A stretch of DNA of 64,000 nucleotides, from contig JAVLRN010000006.1 of NCBI GenBank assembly GCA_032821775.1, forward strand, positions 3,224,001 to 3,288,000, given 5' to 3'. The translations under genes were made by a program, and so were the position numbers. The notes under the pieces were generated by a model. The model made no database searches. It saw only the letters and a program-made list of their open reading frames with translations, and was not told the origin of the DNA. Positions 36,011-46,074 of this stretch are shown piece after piece (position 1 is the first letter of the stretch; each line of letters starts with the position of its first letter). Source of the stretch: Sanguinoderma infundibulare. Lineage: Eukaryota; Basidiomycota; Agaricomycetes; Polyporales; Polyporaceae.

Positions 36011-37572
36011 ATGGCTGACTCCGATAATGCAGCGTTGATTTCAGAATATGGTTCACTGTGAGCATCCTCTTTGTATCGGTATTCATATTCGGCTGGCTGA
36101 CCAAACGGCTTTAGTGCGATTTCTAATTACACTGGATACGCTACCCTCAGTTCGTCTGCCCATGCGCTTCCCGTATGCCTGCCTGACTCACCCCGGTACA
36201 CGCAGCTCTTATTGTCTACGAATACCTTATAACAGTCGGTGCCGAAGTGGAGTTATTCTGGAGAAAAGAGATTACCGGAGCATCGATCTTGTTTCTCACC
36301 AACCGGTACTTGGTGCTATTATATAACCTGTCTCTGCTTCTGGGCCTACTGCCATTCACCCTATCGGTAAGCCATTTCATTCGTCCTCTCGAACGCTATT
36401 GACCAGTTCCACAGAGGTAAATCTTCCGCTGCTCGACGTCAACCGCGTGTTGTTGACCGTCCAACCAGCTGCGCTCAGTGGGCGAATGGGACACGCGCTG
36501 TCGAAATCTTATGCTACGTTCCTTGGGGAGGTATTTATCCAATGCTAAATCACGCTTACATTGCGGCTTATGCGGGGCCCCCAGCATTCTCGGCATTGCG
36601 TGTCTTCGCTTTATCGAACAGGAACTGGTTCGTTTGCGCCATCGTCTTTACGCTCTCCATGGCGCCTGTGGCGATGAACTTCGTGAGTCCCACTCCTCGT
36701 TTCCACGTCGATTGTATCTCAACGGATTTTCTAGGCCGACTTCCACTGGTCGACTATTGTCATCGATCCTGTATGGGGCTGTGGCCAGGATGTCGCCGAA
36801 CCGCTGGCGCTTTCGACAAGGTTAGTTGTCGTCGCGGTCGGGTTCTGACAGGAGCTGACCTCCCAGACCTCAGATGTACGACACTCCCCCTCCTCATCTT
36901 TTCCTGGACTAACGCGTTTGCAGTCACTATCATCAGCCGGACCTCGCTTATAGCGTCGGACTTGATCGTCATCATCGTAACCTGGCTTGCCACGTACAAA
37001 ACAACCAAGTTGGCGCGGATTGGGGGTCATAAGAGCCGCATGACGCTGTCGGTCTTGCTGCTGCGAGACGGAATGATATACTTTATGTACGTCCTTCCCT
37101 TCTCAGGTTCTCGAGCCCCAACTGACAACCGTCCCCAGTGTGTTGTTGGTAATGAACGTGATGCACCTCTCATTCTCGACGAGCTCCGTGAGTGTGGCAG
37201 ATCGTGGTAACCACTCAACTCCGGCTGACATGGCCGACGTCAGGTGTTGATTAACGTCGGGAACGGGAATGTCAGCGATATAATTCAAGTGATCGAACCG
37301 TACGCAGTGGATTTGCCTCTCTGCCGTGCACTGCTTCTAACAACTGCGCCGGTAGGATGAACGCCATCCTCGTATGGCGTTTCATGCTGAACCTTCAAGA
37401 AGCTCGCTGGCGTACCGCGGACCTGACGACGATTGTCGGGACGCAGCACACGTCCACCCTGTATTTCGACAGAGTCATCGGATCCATTGGAGATTCCCTA
37501 GGTCCAAGCAGCCTTGACGACGAAGACTGGGAGGGAGAAGAGGCTTTGCCGAACGTAGGTGACCGACATTGA
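36011..37572 (+). CDS. DUF6533 membrane protein, copy 2
   Basis: Eleven exons: 36011-36057, 36115-36149, 36206-36366, 36479-36530, 36585-36682, 36735-36820, 36874-36875, 36924-37086, 37139-37187, 37244-37299, 37356-37572, giving 321 residues. The first ten exons have exactly the same lengths as in copy 1, showing a direct tandem duplication. Signature LIVYEYLITVGAEVELFWRK, then WANGTRAVEILCYVPWG, FSALRVFALSNRNWFV, TSLIASDLIVIIVTW, MTLSVLLLRDGMIYF and NAILVWRFMLNLQEA. The 2-nt exon 7 (AT) again restores the frame for the R-F-T-I-I-S-R sequence; the following intron contains a good CTAAC branch site. The acidic C-terminus (DDEDWEGEEALP) is longer than in copy 1. Function unknown. Confidence 0.8.
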
Positions 37573-37904
37573 TGCTATGGTGTATACTAGGGATATGGAT
37601 ATGGGTATGTTCGCATAATGGGCGAAATCCTTCTTATATCTTACAGGAAAATCCTGTCGGTGTGTGTGTCTTCACTCTGTGGCGAGCTTGCGATTGTCCT
37701 GTGAGTGTATCTCTTTCTTCAAGCTGAGTTCCAAGGATCGCGCTCCAAGTTGCTTCTATTGTTCCGGTACGTCCCGGCGTATACTGCGGCGAGATGACCT
37801 CTCCGCCATCGCGGACCTCGCTCCGGAACCTGTTGTTGAGTTTCCCTGTGAGTGTCATTTATTACACGTTGCTTAAATGAGCTTATGGAAACCCATATCG
37901 CCAG

Positions 37905-38061
37905 GTGTTGGTGATCAATAGCCGCCATCTTCTATCATGACCTCGATCCTCGTCCGGAGGCTAATGCTCAATCTCCGAAGGGCCAAATGGTGCTCGGAAA
38001 ACTGTGCTTGGCACCTCCTTTGCGCCACGAGCACCATTCCGACAAGATTGCTCAGTCTCTA
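37905..38061 (+). pseudogene. DUF6533 C-terminal remnant
   Basis: From 37937 a frame reads MTSILVRRLMLNLRRAKW, resembling the last-exon start of the neighbouring genes (MNAILVWRFMLNLQ). The preceding VLVIN segment resembles exon 10 (VLIDIG / VLINVG), but a stop and a frame change separate the two. It appears to be the end of a third tandem copy that has decayed. Confidence 0.4.
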
Positions 38062-38867
38062 GGACAAACGCAGGCCAGGGATACCCTCAGTGGCACTCAC
38101 ACTTAAATGCTACTTGGGCTCATCCACTGTGCACCCACCAAGGTCGGCCTGTATCGCTATTTCATGTTTGTGCTTATCTAGTATATGACTCGCGCTCGCA
38201 TTGAGTTGGGCAGATGATTTTAACTTTGTCGGAGTCACAGGAAGAAGCACCCAAATTCGGAAGCGCTTGCGGCGATCTTTAGCTTCCGACTGCTTCTCTC
38301 TCTTTTGTCTTCCACGGCACACTCAACGGCAGCCCATCACCCCCACTTCCTCCATTCGAGCATGAATGGACATACAAAATGAACTGTCCAGCAAACATCC
38401 AGTCACCGCGCGCTTGGGAAACTGTTTTAGGAGGAGTGCTATCATTGGTATGTCCATTACCATACGCGTCGGGACCGGGTCTGACTCTTGTACAGAAAAC
38501 AATAGCGCATGCATGCCGGCGGCAGTACGACGCCCTGTGTGTCGTCTTGTGGAGGCTTTGGAACCCCGCAGAACTAGGCGGAGAGGAAATGCTTATGAGA
38601 TGACTGGTGAGTTCAGACATCGGTCGTCATCTTCCCCTCGAGGGCGTACTGCTCATTCATTCAGTAGATACCGTCAGGCCATCAATGTATACTGCCCGCC
38701 ATTTAAGCTATGTGTTGGATGGAATCTCGCGACCGCTGATCTCAGCTAGACAAATGGATCACGGTATGGTCTATGCGCATGACCGATTCCCTCTTCCCTC
38801 TATTGTTCAAGGCGTCGGTCACTGCGCCTCAGACTCTTGGCGCAAAGAAGGTTTCGGATGAACGGGA

Positions 38868-38874
38868 TATATAA
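38868..38874 (+). promoter_or_regulatory. TATA box of pheromone-like gene 1
   Basis: TATATAA about 90 bases upstream of the ATG at 38963. Confidence 0.5.
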
Positions 38875-38962
38875 TGCGAGATTGCATCTCTCGTACTCGG
38901 CAGCCAGCCAGCGCAACTCCCTCGCTACGCGTCATTCTCGGGCTCTCTCCCAATCCTCAATC

Positions 38963-39109
38963 ATGGACGCATTTTTCACGATCTGCATCCCAATCACCAT
39001 CGCGGTTGAGAGCCCCATTCCTTCATCTTCTGACGACATCGACGAAACATTCGTCGACCAAGACCAATTCGGCTACGTCGGCGTCCATTCCGGATGCGTA
39101 ATAGCCTGA
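38963..39109 (+). CDS. Pheromone precursor-like CAAX peptide 1
   Basis: Intronless 48-residue ORF beginning MDAFFTICIP and ending FGYVGVHSGCVIA-stop. CVIA is a classical fungal CAAX box for farnesylation, AAX proteolysis and carboxymethylation. The start MDxF, the acidic middle (SSSDDIDETFVDQD) and a C-terminal peptide of about 12 residues are the standard layout of basidiomycete mating-pheromone precursors. The usual Glu-Arg (ER) processing pair is Asp-Gln here (VDQDQFGYVG), so the mature N-terminus is uncertain. It is a clear paralogue of the ORF at 40504: VFVDQERFGYIG aligns with TFVDQDQFGYVG. A TATA box lies upstream. No STE3-type receptor is visible in the window, so it could be a B-locus mating gene or one of the extra pheromone-like genes found outside it. 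Confidence 0.75.
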   Translation: MDAFFTICIPITIAVESPIPSSSDDIDETFVDQDQFGYVGVHSGCVIA

Positions 39110-40503
39110 GGGACTCCCTCATCGACAATCGTGGACCCCCGCGCAGTATGTGTGTCCCCTCATATGCGGTCTTGGCTCCAGCTGAATATCGTCGTTCTAG
39201 TTGTTCTGCGCCTCACCGCGCCACTCCCATATACTATCCACACGCGCGTCGCTATCCCTTCGTCTTATCCATCCGGCCGCTCTTGCACCACATTGTTTCC
39301 CGGAAAGTCGTTTCGTATGACCTTATCTCTGTTCACGTCATGCTTTCGCACTTCCCTCTCAGGCTGAGCAGATTACTTCTCCCCCCCCCTCGATCCTCAC
39401 CACACACTGCTTATCTATCATGTTGTTATAGATTACTTGCGTCCCAGATTTGTCGCAGATGCCTCGTACCGAGATTTGCCTCTATTATTACTTCCCATTC
39501 TTCAATCTCGTAGTGGACTCGGATACCCAGTAGCACCTCAGGCTGTAGCAGTTAATCCACCAATTGTTAGGTCGGACCATACTCGATGCGAAACTGGTTT
39601 TGTGAACCGGACTATACACAGCCTGGGCTTGCATGAAGGAGGTATTCATATAGGACACCTTTCAATTTTCAAGTCGACAAGATTCGGGGCGCGGCGGCCG
39701 AGCGCCTTCGCCCGAAAAGTCAGGGCGGCGTTTGAGCTTCCGCGGCGGATTGATTCGGCGTCTCTCGTTTATCTTTCCAACCACCACCATTCGTTTCGAG
39801 CCCTTCGCCCCGAACTTCCTTCGGAGGCACGTAAAGCGCACGAAAATGAACGCAAGTTTGCCGGGAAACGATCTGCCTTAACTCGGCCTGGAGATGGGTT
39901 TCAACCGCCCGCGCAGCACGGTTGACCCCCATGGGACGATCCCTTTCGCAAACTTTTCTGGAAAACAATACGGTGGGACTGATAAAGCTTGTTGGAAGGG
40001 TGGTACGATGCAAGTACGTGCGGCCTATAGACGACATAAATGATGATGATGGCTAACGAAAACCATGCATGCGCTTAACCAGCACCAGTGTCACCCTCAA
40101 TAGACGAATGCAAATCAAAGTGTCTTAAATCAAGGTGCTTAAGTTGACAGTACATCTAACAGGCTTGTTCTCATACTGGATTCATCTTGTAAAGTAGTCC
40201 CTCACCTGAGTTTACACTCTCCCTCAGGAACCTCGCACAACGGCACAGGCTGCCATGAGGCTCGTATGCGCTGACGCACTGGCCTCCGGGAAGACCGCCG
40301 TGTCGTTATTGTCGACATGTCAGTTTGCAGTCGCATGTTCCTTCACCAATGTCGCCTGTCTTTCCCTGCGTCGGCGTATAAAGGCCTTCTGTGGCGCCGA
40401 CGCAACCTCGTCCAGCAGCTTCGAGTTGAGCATCCTCTCGTCTCTGCGACTCATCCGCGATACAGTCATTCGCCTACCGAACCCTCTCCGCACCATCATT
40501 ATC
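39110..40503. other. Intergenic between pheromone-like genes
   Basis: Both strands were searched by eye for a further C-x-x-A/stop motif and for receptor helices; none was found. A poly-C run occurs near 39381-39389. Confidence 0.4.
40377..40383 (+). promoter_or_regulatory. TATA box of pheromone-like gene 2
   Basis: TATAAAG about 125 bases upstream of the ATG at 40504. Confidence 0.5.
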
Positions 40504-40641
40504 ATGGACACTTTCTTCAACATCGCTATTGCTGTTCCCTCAGAGGAACCCACGTCCCCAAATATGGAGGTTGGCGAGGTCTTCGTCGACCAGGAGCGGT
40601 TCGGGTACATAGGCGTACACTCGGCGTGCATCATCGCATGA
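40504..40641 (+). CDS. Pheromone precursor-like CAAX peptide 2
   Basis: Intronless 45-residue ORF beginning MDTFFNIAIAVPSEE and ending FGYIGVHSACIIA-stop; CIIA is a valid CAAX box. An ER pair (VDQERFGYIG) stands 14 residues before the end. By analogy with known basidiomycete precursors the mature lipopeptide would be ERFGYIGVHSAC, S-farnesylated and carboxymethylated on the Cys and exported by an Ste6-type transporter. The start chosen is the ATG giving the family-typical MDxFF opening; the longer upstream frame lacks such features. The 1.4-kb spacing from peptide 1, common orientation and shared sequence indicate a tandem duplication with divergence of the mature peptide, as in mating-specificity loci. 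Confidence 0.8.
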   Translation: MDTFFNIAIAVPSEEPTSPNMEVGEVFVDQERFGYIGVHSACIIA

Positions 40642-41466
40642 CGTCGGGGAGATACCGGACCCTCCCTCTCTCACACATCTATCCGCATAGGTATGCGCTT
40701 CCCCGTCATCCCGTCTGCCCGTCGCTGAAGTTCCGGCGTTAGAGTCCAGACCAGACAATCTGCTCGACATAACCTCACACTATTTCGTCACTCCTCAGAG
40801 TCCACACCCGTAATCTCCCTTCCCCCCCCAGGCAGTCAAGTCTTGTTACTATCTCAGGCACCCACATGCATGCAGTTTTTGCAGATTTCATCACACGGTC
40901 ACGTTCCTGCACGGACTTCCACGCGTCATAGCCCCGGTGTTCCGTGTGGTGTATTTCCCCCCGTCCGAGTCCACCCTTCTTCGCCTTCAGTTACAACTCA
41001 TACTGGTCGTCGCACTCGCGGGTACTTATAATGCATGGCTCATGCTGTCACGTAGTCCGTCCAGAATACATCAATGCTCAGCTCTTTTCCTGGCAATGCG
41101 ATGGGGGGCCAGTAACACACCCGCAGCGAGATCCTTCAGACGGTACGCCGCTGGGGATCTACACACCAGAATCCAGTGCGGGAAAGCCAGGATAGTCAGG
41201 ATACTGCTCGTGCCTCACGTACTCAGATCGCACCAAGTTCGCTCATGTCGCGGACGCGCTGCTGCACGATTTAGATCATGACCGTCTTCAGAGTCCACGA
41301 ACTACCCCTTCCAATATTAACCCCAACCCTTTTCACTTTCGGCATTCAGCCGTCGAGCAAGGCGGCAGCTTTGCGCGTTTTGGCGCGCACAGTCTAGACC
41401 TGCAGCTCGAGGCTGCGGATCTGCGCGTCGCGCAGCTCCGCCGTCAGCCGCGTGTTCTCCGAGCCT
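40642..41466. other. Intergenic with a coiled-coil relic
   Basis: At 41398-41465 a minus-strand frame reads ENTRLTAELRDAQIRSLELQ with a stop, a heptad-like C-terminal tail of an unidentified gene, abutting the FAD monooxygenase relic. Otherwise no gene is supported. Confidence 0.35.
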
Positions 41467-41735
41467 GAGCTCTATCGCCGCGGTATCCCAGCTACCCCGT
41501 ACGAACGCGACATCGGTTTCAATGCTCGCGCCCACCTAGGCGGCAGCCTCGATCTCGGCTGGAGCGGGCATCGCGCCCTGCGCGAGAACAGCCTCCAGGA
41601 AGAGTTTGACAAGAACTTTCGTTCGGAGGGACACGAGATGAAGATATAGCACGGTGCCGGTAAGCTCTACCTTTACCACGGCATTGAGGCAAGAGACGGT
41701 CCTGGTGGAAGGCCACCAGGGTCCGCTGTGAACGG
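41467..41735 (+). pseudogene. FAD monooxygenase relic (copy 3)
   Basis: Translation gives YRRGIPATPYERDIGFNAR, AHLGGSLDLGW and ENSLQEEFDKNFRSEGHEMK, then an in-frame stop at about 41647, followed by GAGKLYLYHGIE. This matches residues of about 28-115 of the enzyme at 30.2-31.4 kb. The GxGxxG start and everything after about residue 120 are missing. It lies 3' of FunK1 C in opposite orientation, the same tail-to-tail relation as copy 2 has to FunK1 B. Confidence 0.85.
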
Positions 41736-41954
41736 TAATGTCTTTTGGTATCGTTTACCTCGCTTCCCTGAGTAATGCTGCCAACGCATCGAGTAGAATC
41801 AAGGAACAGAATTGGTTGAAAGATACACTACATTACATCAACTTGAAAACCGTGCACCAACTGCGCCCGATCTGAAGGTTCCCCTGTCTCGTCGAGAGTC
41901 AGACAAGAGGAACGATCCTCCCCTTGTGCTTCGCTTCGAGTGCTTAGTGTCCGG

Positions 41955-44313
41955 TCAGCTGGATTGTGTCGAGGAGGAGAAATGGTTGTTCTTGCGAGGG
42001 GCGAGCCCGACCATCTTGAAGAGGTCCTTGTCCTTCTTCAGGTCAGGCTTCGCCCAAATGGCTGCGTCGCTAGTATCTGTGAAGAAGGAGAGCAACTCTC
42101 CGTGATCCTGCAGGGTCCTGTCTTGCGGGACGCTGGTGTGCTTCGGCCTCCGTGCAGGGCGCCTGGCTAGAGCTTGTGCAAGGCGTTCGCCGGCTGGTGT
42201 CCCTGCGAACTTAGGGTCGTATTTAAGATCGTACTCGTTCTTGTTGATGGTGGAATAGTGCTCAGAGAAAATGGTGGCGAGGTTCTCGAGCGCATATTCA
42301 AGGCTTATGTTCTGGGTTGGGTAGATAAACGGGATTCGCGAGTGCATGTCGAAGAACTTCTGGGAGCCTCCGAGATGGGCACCATCTTGAGGACGGATGG
42401 TATGTGAGTCGAAGTGAAGGGCGAAGGACGCCTCCAACCAGGGTGTTTCAGCCGTGTCATGGAATCGTAGGACGGAGTAGTGGTAGACATGGACGAACGA
42501 CTCGATGTCGTCCGAGAGCTCGTAAGGCTTGGTGGGATATCTTCCGAGCACTGCGGAGCGGAAGGGCCACGTCCCCTAACACCCCTGAATCAGTGGCAGA
42601 CTAAGAGTGAAACAGATGCAGCGCACCTTGTGGTCGGGCTCGGTTGGGTCCATGGTGGTGAGCATCTCCTCTTTGTACATGGAGAGGTCCCAGTCATTGA
42701 GGACGCCCCTGCGTTCCTCGGTCCCATCGGCCGACTTGAACTCGTATATCAGGATGTTGTTGAAGCTGACATCCCGATGGAGGACGCCAGCTTTCTCCCA
42801 CGCGTCCTTGTGGCCTGAAACCAGGCAATCAGTGCGAGCATGGTGAAAGACTTGAAAAGGAATACGCACCCTGCAAGGCATCCCTCAGGATCGCTGACAG
42901 CTCCCGAAAGTCTTCGAAGTCGGTGAGGGGCCTGCACACTTCCTCGAGCAGGATCCGATAGTGACAACCAGGATAGCACTTGCATCCCACGATGTCGTGA
43001 AGCCTGGTGAGCTGAGGCGACCCATCCCCATCGAGCACGTCTCCGGCAGCGAGACAGGTCAAGACGTAGTCCCGCACGCCGTTGTCACGTAGCCGTTCGT
43101 AGACCTCGTGCTCTGGACGAATTCGACCCTTGGCGTCCTTCCTCCGCCATACGTCCTTGAGGAACCTGAGCCGCCATACCATCTTGTCCTCTCCATCAAC
43201 CTTCTCGAACACGACGTACGCCCGCGTACACGCGCCGAACAACGAACCACTTGCGAACGTCGGGCGGCCAGCGAAGACAGTCTTGTCGCTGACCTCGAGC
43301 TTGTACATAGGCCATTCGATCGACTTGAGCTGCTGGCCCTCCCGCGCGTTCGGGTCCCAGGAAAGCGCGTTGTACGCTTGTGTACGCAAGTATTCGGTGG
43401 GCGCGGTGGTAGCGTACTCGCGCATGGCTTCCACGTCAGCATCAGTTGCGAGGCTCACGCTCTCGTCATACCCGAGCTCCTTGTCCGTCATGCGCGCGAT
43501 CTTCCAGAAGAACATGTGCAGAGTCGGATGGTCGCGAGTACCGTAGCGGAATGGCTCGGAGACGATGGCCCCCGACCGGTCGACGAAGATGATGCGGGCC
43601 TGGTCACGGAATGCGTAGACGGCGAAGAGGTGGGTGCGGTGCTGGTGACCAAAGATCTGTGCGATGCGTTCCAGGAACCGTTCCCGATAATCGGAGACGT
43701 CGTGTTCGGAATCGGAATCAGAGCTGTCGCCGTCGCAATCCTCGTCTTCGTCAGGGGGGTCGAATTCGAATGCGCAGCGGCGGTGGTTGGTTTCAGCCTG
43801 GAGAAAGACGACGGTCTCGCTCCACACTGGTCGGCCGATCCAGTCACGACGGACTTCAGAGCCAGCCTCCCCGTTTGTGTTTGTCGCAGCCACACATTCG
43901 GCGGGGTTGAAGAGGAGAACCTTCCGCGTGCGGTCGTCATTACGATATATAGCGACGTTGACGGACACGCTCCCCCTGGAGCTGTCGTCTTCCTCGTAGT
44001 CGTCACCCGAGCCATCGTCCTCATTCCCGCCCATCTGCGGGTGGGCAGAAACGTCTCGGAAAAGGATGTTGTCTCCCCCGTGCTCGGCCACGGACTGGCC
44101 CATCATGCACTGCCCGACGTCATGTAAATTTGGAGATGCTTGCATGGTCAATACACTCACCACTTTCCGCCCCAATTCTACGCCTTCAGCCACCGTTTTG
44201 ATATCGGGATCATAGTGGAAAGCGTCGAGCTCTCGATCTGTAGGAATACCGCCCACGTTGAGGTATCTTTTGAGCATAAATCGAAGCGATGCCTGGCGCA
44301 TGTTCTCTGCCAT
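41955..44313 (-). CDS. FunK1 fungal-type protein kinase, copy C
   Basis: Four exons: 44313-44161, 44109-42870, 42814-42627, 42575-41955, giving 733 residues; intron positions are identical to copy A, of which it is a near copy. HRD at 477-479, Asn 484, DWD 505-507. Differences from A are scattered (for example [18 protein letters not shown] against HLGGYQKFFDMCWTNPFI) and concentrate in the last exon, where [12 protein letters not shown] is two residues longer. Upstream similarity to A extends about 120 bases beyond the start codon. All kinase motifs are intact, so both copies are probably functional or very recently duplicated. Inverted relative to A, with about 26 kb between them. Confidence 0.9.
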
Positions 44314-45189
44314 TATGTCGCAGCGTGTAATATGATGGGCGGGGATGCTGTACTTGCTCTGTTGGTTGAACTTCAAGAGGCGTCAACACCAGGCGTCAAA
44401 GTATGTCTGCAAGCGCCGGTTGGGGTACTGCCGAGCGGCTTCTCCGACTCAGACGCATCCGCTTTCCGGGGCGGGCCGCTGTTTTTGTACCCATCCCGCC
44501 ATGTCCAAAGCACTGGCCATCTTTCCTCTGTGCTTTGTTTTGTCTTGAGCATATCGTGCCAGATATACATTGCAAGTGCGATGGGACCACATCCGACTTT
44601 GCGACAACGGCGTGGGGCCATGCAGACTCGGCGGCCGGAAAGGCTCCTCCGATCCATGGCGATAATTTCCGCTTTGTGCGTTCTACCTCAAGTTCAACGA
44701 CCAGTGTGTCCTCCCTCTTTGCGTGCTCTTCGGCATTGGTGAATGGCTAGCCTGCATCGGCGCAAGTAGGTATGCTGTCTACCTCCTATCGGATGTGAGT
44801 GACTGGCGTCGTTGATTATGAATTGGCAGGTGTTGCTTTGAGATTCCTCTCCAGTGAAATGATCCCCGGACGTTGTATGTTCTCCTCTTCATGTTCCATA
44901 CTGAGCCGTTTCGAGTGGCAAGCTCTTGTTTACCCTACGACGCAACATGGAATCCCGATAGCGACCGCCATAATGTATGTAAATTTCGATTTATTTGTGG
45001 TCCTGTCTCTCATGGGTTTAACGCCTTGTCGCAACCCTCAGGTAGACTCTCCACACATCTGTCATGCCTTAACGACAACCTTCCATCATTTGGTACCACC
45101 GGCGGCCTTTCATCACTTCCCCGTCCACTTCTTGATCATGTCACCTTACATGTTCCATTTGCAGGCTGTAAGGACATGCCAGCGGCCGT
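44314..45189. other. Intergenic
   Basis: The first 120 bases or so share the FunK1 A upstream flank (GTCAACACCAGGCGTCAAAG and GGTACTGCCGAGCG strings). No further gene is supported. Confidence 0.45.
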
Positions 45190-45655
45190 TTGATCACCAC
45201 CTCTCGCGGATTGGCGGAAGGAAGGGAGCCTGGTGGACCTGGACGGCGGACATTCTCGAGCTCAAGCACCTCATGACGTACCGACTGGGTCCGGAGTCAC
45301 AGGCCTGAGCCGAGCGTGCCGTCGCCAGAAACCCGACGCTGGCGTTTGCATACTACGCGATCACCATGCAGACGTGAGATGTAACGAAGACGTGCGGCGC
45401 CGACTACTATGGTGCGCCGTGGAGCACGCTGACAAGAGGGATATCGACCTGCTCGTTAAGTCTCAGCTTAATCCGAGCGCGGAGGTCAAGGCGCAGGTCA
45501 TCGCGTTTTTGGAACCTGCGATGGAAGACCCGAGGACTTTCATCGAGCCCTCGGTGCCGGATGCGCCCCAAGTGGCGTACGCCATCGACTGGTACATCGT
45601 CGTGACGTACGCGTGCGAGGGCAGAAGGGAGAAAGCAGGGAAGGGTTGTGGGTAA
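45190..45655 (+). pseudogene. Decayed helical-repeat gene piece
   Basis: One frame reads ELKHLMTYRLGPESQA, stop, then AERAVARNPTLAFAYYAIT. The next frame continues RRRLLWCAVEHADKRD and VIAFLEPAMEDPRTFIE, PQVAYAIDWYIVVTYA. The pieces resemble parts of TPR-like proteins common in Agaricomycetes (often with MYND fingers), but a premature stop and a frameshift separate them and no complete gene can be built. The family link is from memory of general features and is tentative. Confidence 0.35.
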
Positions 45656-46074
45656 TCAAATTGACAGAAAGAGCTTCAGAGTTCACGAGAACCTTCTGTC
45701 CAAACGGATAACGTCACCGTGGCCACCCGCGGCGTTGTAAGTACTGCCACGCCAAGTTGGCCAATCTCCCGCCCCGCCTCCTTTGGCCTGTTCTCGCCCG
45801 CGTCGCATTTCTATCACTCCTCCGGGATCTCTTGTCCGCCGGCGAGAACTGCGCTTCAACATAGCTAAAATAGGCAGGAATACCTCTGTCTACCATGCGG
45901 GTTCAGAAACTCGAGGCTGAGAAGGTTATGAAAGATTGCCTTGACTGCCAAGAGACAAAGCGCTGCAGACCTGCTTCGAGACAATTATAAGTGATGTTCG
46001 ACACGACAATGAGAGCCGCGTGGCGATCGATCAAGGGGTGTAATATGAGTACTTAATGAGGTAAGTCTGCCCGT
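45656..46074. other. Intergenic
   Basis: Nothing recognised. Confidence 0.4.

Larger units (their letters stand above)
37573..38962. other. Intergenic; upstream of the first pheromone-like gene
   Basis: Holds the DUF6533 remnant listed separately. No other gene is supported. Confidence 0.4.

Noticed and set aside
39437..39925. Plus ORF of 162 codons between the pheromone-like genes
   Set aside because: No motif, no CAAX end, no splice pattern; not supported as a gene.
43108..44127. Long plus-strand ORF of 339 codons
   Set aside because: It is the exact antisense shadow of FunK1 C exon 2; the same shadow appears opposite copy A.
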